From: Campylobacter pinnipediorum subsp. pinnipediorum
GTDB taxonomy: Bacteria > Campylobacterota > Campylobacteria > Campylobacterales > Campylobacteraceae
Direction: 5' to 3'
DNA: 64,000 nt
Assembly (NCBI RefSeq): GCF_002021925.1
Contig: NZ_CP012546.1
Span: 1,488,001-1,552,000 of the forward strand
Below the pieces are notes generated by a model. That model searched no databases. It worked only from the letters and a program-made list of their open reading frames with translations, and was not told the origin of the DNA. Made by a program: the position numbers and the translations under genes. Every line of letters starts with the position of its first letter. Position 1 is the stretch's first letter. Positions 8,901-17,900 of the stretch are shown one piece after another.

Positions 8901-11900
8901 TTTTTAGTAATTCAGTCATAATTTTTTTATTATCATCTGAATTAGCAGCATTTATTCTACTTCTTGACTCAGTTTTTCTAGCATGTGCTGCACCTGGATC
9001 TTGAAAGTTTGCTATATCTGCTATATCTGCATCTGTCACTTCGCCTTTATTTAATTTTTTAGCGAAATCTGTTAAGTTTGCAAACTCAAACCCTAAGTTT
9101 AGCTTTCCTATATAACTATCAGCTAAGGTTGGGTTTTTACCCTCTTTATCTGCTTCGTTAGCTTTTCCTATTAACTCTTGTCTTCCATATTTTAATCCAT
9201 AGATTAAAGCATTATCACCTAACTCAGCTTGTGCAGATTTAGGACTTTCTAGGTTATTTATTTTATTTGGTAAATGTTCAATAGTTTTAATTTCTTTTAC
9301 TTCAGTTTTATCCCCTGTATAGCCTTTATCTACTAATTTACTTAATTGTTCTCCTAATTTATGTCCTGATATAAAAGCCTCTCTTTCTAGAGGTTGGTTT
9401 TTATATGCTGAGAAATTTGTTAAATCTGAGTTAATATAGTAACTTTCATTTAATGACAATAAATCAGCATCCGCCTTAATTGCATCTGGCAATTTTTTGT
9501 TTTTATTTCCTGTTATTTGAGCTTGATCATGATGGGTTAATTCATGAACTATAGTATCTAGAATTTCCTTATTATTTTGTTTTTTAGTTCTTAAGAAACT
9601 AATAATAGGAGTTACGTTCATATGAACCTCATTATCACTATAATATCCTTGTTTCATAGATAATGGTCCATTTTCTTTATTTAATTCTAATGTTGCTTTT
9701 TTACCCTTAATTCCAGTTACCTCTTTTAAAGATTCTCTTTTAGCACTTTCAACCATATCAAATAATTTTTTTATTCCTTCTTCATTTCCAGAAAGTTTTT
9801 CTTTCATTAGATCGTGGAATTCTTTACTTGAATCAAGTTTTTCTACTATTTTTTTGTTAATTTCTTCTCTAGCTTTAATATAACTTTCATCAAATTTAAT
9901 ATTCTTTAGAACTTCTCCCATATTCTTAACATTTTTGCCCTCAAATCCTTCTATAACAACTGGTCTATTTATTTTTAGTCCTGTCTCAGAAGATTTCTTT
10001 ATTAATTCTACTGAATCTTGCATACCTAAACCGTATGCAATTTCATTTACAGCTTTTAATAAATGCTCTTTTGGAATATTTTTAGAATTTTTTGCTAATA
10101 GAGCCAATTTAGCCTCTGCTTCTTTTGCTTGATTTCTATTTTTAGCTTTTTCTTTAGCTTCTTTAAATAGCTTATTTTGTTCTTGTTTTGATAATTTCTC
10201 AGGAACATATTTTGTATTTCCTATTCCATCATTGATCTTATCTGTTTTTTGCTCACTTATTTTCTTTACAAGATTCTCTCCATTAGCCTCTGAGAACTTA
10301 TATGTATATTGTTTCAATACATTATTAAGTATTTCTGTGTTTTGTTGTTCTTTGCTACCTGTTTTAGAAGTAGTAGGAATCTCTTGTTTTAATCTTAATT
10401 CTGATTTTGGTATATTAGTTTCACCTAATTGCTCTAAAGAGTTTTTCTTAGCTCTTGATACGATGTCAACCAATTCTTTTACTTTTTCAGGATTTCCATT
10501 AATTTCACTACTCATCAATTTCTTAAATTGAGGGTCAGCAGAAAGGTTTTCTAATAACCTTGTATCTGCATTTTCCCTAAACTTATTATATGTATCTGTA
10601 AATTCTGAATTACTATTTTTCTTGGCTTTTTTCTCAAGCTTTTTCTTTTCTTTGTCGCTTATTTTCTTAGGCTTATAGTCAGTGTTGCCGAAACTAGATG
10701 AATTATCTTTATATACATCCTTCATCAATCTATCACTTAAACTATCTCCTGCATTAAATGCATCACTTTCTAATGGCTGCTTCTTATAGTCTTTTCCTTT
10801 GTGAACATATAGATTTTGATTTAACGAGAACATGTCAGCATCTAATTTCAAATCTTGTCTTAAATTTGCATTATTTCTATTTTCAGCCAAATATGCTTGA
10901 TCATGATGTGTTAACTCATGTATGATTGTATTTAGCAACTCTTTATTTTGTGCTGATTTTTCTTTTGATGGAATCGGAGCAACATCATTCATTCTTACCA
11001 AATCTCCAGAATAATCCCCATGAATATGCTTATGTTTCTTAGATGAAGATAATAACTCTAAATTAGGTGTTGGGATATCTATTCCACCAACTTCTTTAAA
11101 TGCATCCCTCTTACTTTCAGAAACTATTTTAAATAGCTCTTTTAGTTTTTCTTGATTTCCACTTAAATTACTATTCATAAGTTCAACAAACTTAGGATTT
11201 TCTTTTAGCTTCTCGTAAATTTTTTGATCTACATTCTTCCTAAAATCATTATACTCATTACTCAAAGGAGTTTTATTAAATACCTTACCTATCTCGCTTC
11301 TTTCACTTGGAGTTAATTTATTTGGATCAAATGTATCTGGTGCAACTATCTTACTATTTTCTTGAGCGGATTTATTTACCAATTCCATAACTTGTTCGTT
11401 GCTATATCCATCTCTTAACTCGTTTAATTTAGAAATAATAGCTTCTTTTGGAATATCATTAGCATCGTTTGCTATCTTTTTAAGTTTGTCTACAGCTTCT
11501 TTGTGCGGATTTAATTTTTCAGCTTTTTTCTTAACTTCATCAAATCTTCTATTTCTCTCTTCTGCACTTAATTGTTTTGGAGTGTAGTTTGTGTTAGTTA
11601 TAGCAACTATTTTATCATTTATAGTTACATATTTTTCATTAAATACATTATCCTTAGTAACTCCACTACCTGCTCCTTCTATCAATCCATGATATTCAGA
11701 TTTTAACTTCATAGGAGTTGGTAGTTCTTCTACTAAATCTAATGGAATGTCTTCAAATTTATTAGACTTATCCAAATCTGTATCGCCTGTCTTGTATTTT
11801 TTACCTTCTGCTTCGGCTTTAAATGCACCAAAGTCTACACCATCAGCCATTTTATAGTTTATATTTTTTAGCTCACTTCTAAGTACATCTAAATCTTCAT

Positions 11901-14900
11901 AATCACTTTCTTTAACTCTCTTGTTATCTACATCATTTTTATTAGAAATAATGCTATATGGATCTTCATATATCTTTTCTTTAGTAGTTTCTACATCTAA
12001 AGATTTTTGTATTTTAACATCTTCACCAGGAAGTTTTGGTAGTTCTCTTTGTGCTTTATTAGCTGCTTCTTCAACTCTTCCTTTTCTTTGAATAGTCATG
12101 TAAGTAGCATTGTCAGGACTTACTACACTTTCTTTTGGTCCATATTTTTGTGTATTTTCTTGAGCTATTCTAGCTTGTTTCTCTGTTTCTGACTCAACTT
12201 TTGGTGTCTTTTTAGATGGATCTATTTGTGCATAGATTGGTTCTTGTCTAGCTTCTCTTAAAGAATTCTCTATTCTTTCTCTATTTGACGATAAAGTTTC
12301 TCTAAATTTATCTAAATCTTCATAGTCGCTTTCTTGAATTTTCTTACTCTCTACTTCATTTCTAATTACATCTAAATCTTCATAATCGCTTTCTTTAGAT
12401 TTTATAGTTTCAATTTCATTTTTCCTTGTAACAACACTATCTAAATCTTCATATATTTTTTCTCTTGCATTTTCTACATCTGAAGATTTTTGTGTTTTAA
12501 CATCTTCACCAGGAAGTTTTGGTAGTTCTCTTTGTGCTTTATTAGCTGCTTCTTCAACTCTTCCTTTTCTTTGAATAGTCATGTAAGTATCATTGTCAGG
12601 ACTTACTACACTTTCTTTTGGTCCATATTTTTGTGTATTTTCTTGAGCTATTCTAGCTTGTTTCTCTGTTTCTGACTCAACCTTTGGTGTCTTTTTAGAT
12701 GGATCTATTTGTGCATAGATTGGTTCTTGTCTAGCTTCTCTTGAAGAATCATCTATTCTTTCTTGTGCTCTCTTACTTTCTGCTTCATTTCTACCTGAAA
12801 AAGCACCGCTTATATCTTCATAATCACCTGAAGATTTTTGTCCACTTTCTTGTGTGCTTCTTTTAGATCTTGGTCTTACCTTTCCTAGAAGTTCCTTAGT
12901 ATCTTTGACAGAAAAACTTAGACTTGCGCTTCCACCCTTTTCAAACACATCTTTTAATGTCTTTGATTCTTCTTTTTTATCTGTTTTTAAGCTATCTGCT
13001 TTTACTTCTTCACCATTTAGTTTAATTTTACCTGAAGATATATTTTCTTTTGCTAGACTTATTACAGAATTTTGAGCAACTTGTTTATCTTTTTTATCTC
13101 CAATTTCAAGATCTAATCCTAACTCTCCAGTTATTCCGCCTGAAATTCCAACTATTGCCCCACCAGCTTGCTCTTTTAATACTCTTTCGGTTATTTTTGT
13201 TTCTCCTTCAACTTTTAAAGAACCTTTTTTAGTATCGCTTCCAATAGTTGCTGAGTCTAAGTTAAGATTATTTCCTACTTCTGCTTCAAATTCTTCTCCT
13301 GCTGTTATGCTAGATCTTTGTGAAATTTTTTCTCCATTACCATAGATATATCCGCCTCCAGCTGATGCACTAACGTTTCCTGCACCAATTGTATTACTTC
13401 CCAATCCTGCTGATAATGTTGCTGAAGCATTTGCTTTTATTTTTGAAGTATTATATGTATCTACTGGGGTTTCTACATTAAGATCTCTCTCTGCTTTAAC
13501 TTTCGCTTTTTTATCAGCTCTAATCTCAGCACCCTTAACATTAACATCTCTTCCAGCATTTATTCTTACATTTTTACCTTTTATTTTTGAGTTGGTATGC
13601 TTAGTTGACTCTTCGCTACCACGTTCATAATCAAACGAAGCTCCGCCCCCAGCTTGAACATTAGAACCAAATATAGCACTAACTCCAGCTGTTTGCTGAG
13701 TATGAATTTCTGCAGAGAAATTATTATTAGTTGATTTTTCATTTATTTCTCCACCAGCAACATTAACATCACGTTTTGCAGTTAAATCAACATCGCCTTT
13801 ACTTTCTATATCTACATTATTTAAATTAACATCCTCTTCAGTAGCTGTTATAGATATACCCTCTCCTGCTTTTATTCTAGATTTTTTATCTTTAGTAACT
13901 TCTTTGTTAGAGTCTGTATAGTTAAATCCTAATTCTTGCTTAGAATTGCTTCCGACAGTATCATTAAATAATAAGTTAGTAACAGCTCCTGCAGCTTTTA
14001 ATGCCGCTAGTCCTCCATTTAACTGACCCTTCATTGCATCTTCTGTAATCTCTTTTGAACTATTTACAGCATCTAATATACTACTTGTAGCACCTACACT
14101 TTGTTTTGCTGTAAGACTAAATCCGGTAGTTTTTTCTTTATGGGTGTCTTTATAAACCTTAGATTCTACTTTTCCTGCTGTAATATCCAAACGTTTTTTA
14201 GTTGTTATATCGGTTCCACCGATATCAACTTGCTCTTTTCCTTTTATATTAAAGCTACCTTCACTGGCTTCTAGGGTTCCATTCTTCCATTTTTTATCTT
14301 CTATCTCTGTTTTGTTGTTTGAAATTTTTAACCCTATTTCCCCGCTTGCAAGACTAGATAATTTAGATCTAGCTTGTTTATTACCTCTATCTTTTTTAGG
14401 TGCATAATTGTTTATAATTTCGGTACTAGCTTTATTATGGGCACTATCAAATTCAGCCTTTGCTCCTAGATCTCCTATTCCAGCTGATGCAGAACCAACA
14501 AATCCTACAGATGTTTCTGTCTCTGTTACTTTATGAGTTTCTTCTACGGCATTAAAATTAACTTTTTTCTTTCTTGAAACTATATCTCCTCCGGAACCTT
14601 TGATATTAGAACCAGTAATATCAACATCCTCTTCGCCATCTATATTTACTTTTCCACCAGCAATTATATTACTTGCTCTTGATTTTCCTTTTTCTTCTTT
14701 TTTGTTATAGTAAGTAGAACCCACTAAACCTATACTTAAAGCTCTTTCTTTAGTTTTTTCTGTTTCTTTAGCATCTTCTACATTTACTTTTCCACCTGCT
14801 TTTAAGTCTACATTCCCCTTAGCTATTATATCGCTTCCCTTTACATTTATATCATTTTCAGCTTCTACTACTACATTATTTGCTTTAATTGTACTAGCAT

Positions 14901-17900
14901 TTTGGGTTGTTTGTTCAGTGCTTTTACTTTTAAATGCAGCTAATTCAGGTAATCCTAATTTATACTTTCCACCTGATTGATTGGTTATCTTCTCTATATC
15001 TTTTGTTTCACTTGATTCTATATCAACTTCTTTTGCTTTGATTTTTGCTTTTTCTTCAGCTTTGATATCACTTCCTTTTACTTTTGCTTTATCTCCTGCT
15101 GATATATTTACATTTTTTCCTTTGATACTAGAAGCTTTACTACTTTCAGTTTCCCTTGTTAATTCCGTAGTTTCATTAGTTGTAGTGGTTCTTTCATTTT
15201 CAATTATTTTTTCTGAATCTTTTTCAATTCTATCTTCCACATTAACTTTTTCTTCTGCTTCAAGATTTATATCTCCACCCATTGAGTAAAGATCAGCTCC
15301 CAATAAATCTATATTTTTAGCTTGAATATCTAAACCTTGATCTGCAATTATTTCTGAAAGCTCTAATTTAACATTTTCTTTTGCTTTAATATTTGCTTGG
15401 CCTTTTGCAACAATATCTGTTTTGATATTTTTAGAGCCTTCGTTTGTGAAGTCTTCTGATAAAGTAATTAGGTTATTTCCAGCAAAAATTTGTGAATTTT
15501 TATTATTAAATTTCTGTGCATCTACAATTAGATTGTTTCCGGCTTTTATTTTTCCTAATGTATCCTCTTGTTTTGCATTCTTTTCTATTTTTTTCAAACT
15601 TTCTTGTGCATCTTTGCTATATATAAATTTAGGATATTTATCATTGCCGGCACTAATCTCTCCTGCTTTTTCGTAAATTCCTTTTTTATCCTTTGTATCT
15701 CTATTCTTTTCCCAGCTTAACAATGTTTCATCTGTACTTATAGAATCATTGTAAACATCTCCTTTTACAAAGATATTTTTCTGAGCCAGAACTTGTCCAC
15801 GACTATTAGCAGAATAATATTCAATTTCTTTTCCATTTATAAGATCAGGAATATCATCTTTTGCTTTCCAATCAGAACCTAAAGCTAAACTCATTAATTT
15901 ATCCAAACCTGGATCATTAATACTTTTTAACAAATTCCAATACTGATATCTTCTTAAAGTATTTTTCTCTGTTAATAATCTTAAAAGAGAAACATTTTCT
16001 GCATCTTTCCCAGAATTAAAGATTCCACCATTAACCAATGAATTAGTATCCCATGTTAAAGTAATCTCTACATTGTGAAGCATATTTGCTAATTGTCTAG
16101 TCTTAGTTGTTGTTAAGTTGTTTAAATCTCCAAAAATATATGCACTTTCTTTGGCTACTATACTAGAATCTCTATTGTAAACTTTAGTTTTTTTATCTTT
16201 TCCATTATCATATGCAGAAATAACAACATTTTTATCAGAATGGATTAATGATGAGATATTATCAATATTTACAGATTCTTTTGGTATTTTAACTTCTACA
16301 GTATAGCCGTTATACCATGCTTTCCACATTGACTCTCTTACATTTGTATGCTTGGTTAGCTTGTTATACCCTTCATTTTTAAGTTCATAGTTAAATTTTC
16401 CTGTATTTTCAAGCTCATTTGCTTGAAGTCTTAGATTTTCTTTTGAGCTAATTTGAGACGCTACGTTTAAAATCTTTTTAGATCTTATTGTTCCTGCTCC
16501 ATTTGAATGAATAAGAGCTTCGTTAACATTTTGAATTTCATCTTGGGCATCTATATATAATTGTTTGTCTGAAACAATTGCAGATGAATCATTTCTTAAA
16601 ATTTTTCCTTCTATCTTTAGACCATCTTTTGCTGAGATAAATGCTCCATCTGTATTTTCTATATAATCCCCTGATATTTGAACAACATTTCCTGAAATCT
16701 CTTTTTTATTTACAAGCTTATCATTTGAGTATATTGCCAAATTATCTTTTGCTGATAATACACCCTCATTTTGATAATTATCTAGTGTTGCTTTTACATT
16801 TTTTGAAGTAACTTCTCCTTTATTAAAACCAGTTCCAGCAGTTAGATCAACATAATTTTTTGATGTTATTGCCCCATAGTTTTGTAGATTACGTCCTTTT
16901 ACTGTTGTGCTTAAAGTAGAGTCTATCTTTCCTTTATTTATTAAATTTTTACCAGAAACAAAAACATCATTAGAGTTTATCTCACCATCATTTATTATGT
17001 TTCCTTTAGATAGCACTCTTGTGCTTTTACCTGTAATTTTTCCTTGATTGCTTAGGTTTTTATTTGCTTGTAAAAATAGACGATTTGAATCCAAAGTAGC
17101 TTCTTTTGATATCTCAATTTGTCCACTATCTACAATAGAAAGCTTATCTACTTTTGTATTAGCATTAACCAATACTTTTCCATTGTTATCGCTAAATGCA
17201 TGTTGTTTTCCACTTGAATCAGACATTCTGTATTTTCCTGAGCTTAATGTAAGCTCACCAACATTTTCAAAACGACCACCATTTACGATAATTCCGTTTT
17301 CATTAGCAATAATAACGTCAGATTTTGTTCCTAAAACCTCAAGTCCTCCAGCTAGTTTAGTCGCACCTCTATCATTCATTCCAACTTCATTGATAATCAA
17401 ACTTGCAGATTTTCCATCAAGATTTTTATTTGATGAAAATTGTTGACCATTTAAAAGCTTACTTCTTGCTTTTCCACTACCGCTATTATTGTTTAGCAAT
17501 ACATTTTCATCAGATTCTATACTAAATTCATTATATAGGTTATGAGAAATTCCATTGCTATTAGTTTTTGCTATCTGAACCAAGGTTGATTTATCATGTC
17601 CTTCAACTTTTTCCAACTGAGTTTTAGTTGTATCCGCTACTTCTATATGGTTTAATTTTTTTATAGGAGTATCTACTTTTTTCTCAGTATTAGCTTCACT
17701 AGAAACAGACACAGGAGCAAGTTTTTGAGCTTCTGAAGTAGCTACTTCAGCTGCTTTAAGCTCCAAAGTATTTTTACTAGAGCCATTATCTGCTTTAGCT
17801 TTTTTTGTTGCTTTTTCTTCATCTAATGCTTGTGTGTTATCTAATTGCTCTTCCAACTTCTCTGTTTTTTTACCAGTAGCCACACTTGCTAGAGATACAG

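Noticed and set aside
6350-10531. Several plus-strand open frames inside tpsA
   Set aside because: They are antisense shadows of tpsA, Ser/Phe/Leu-rich, without ribosome-binding sites, and repeated only because the gene below them is repeated.
5984-10694. Assembly artefact as the default reading of the 2.3-kb duplication
   Set aside because: The reading frame runs through both copies and the junctions differ (unique linker, different ends), which argues against a simple collapse or expansion error. It cannot be excluded without reads, so it is kept as a refutation test.
11880-12830. EPIYA motifs as chance pentapeptides
   Set aside because: A single EPIYA in a 4,426-residue protein could be chance. 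Two lie in one duplicated unit and so count as one origin. The dense YEDLD motifs around them, and the LspA precedent among TpsA proteins, make coincidence less likely but not impossible.
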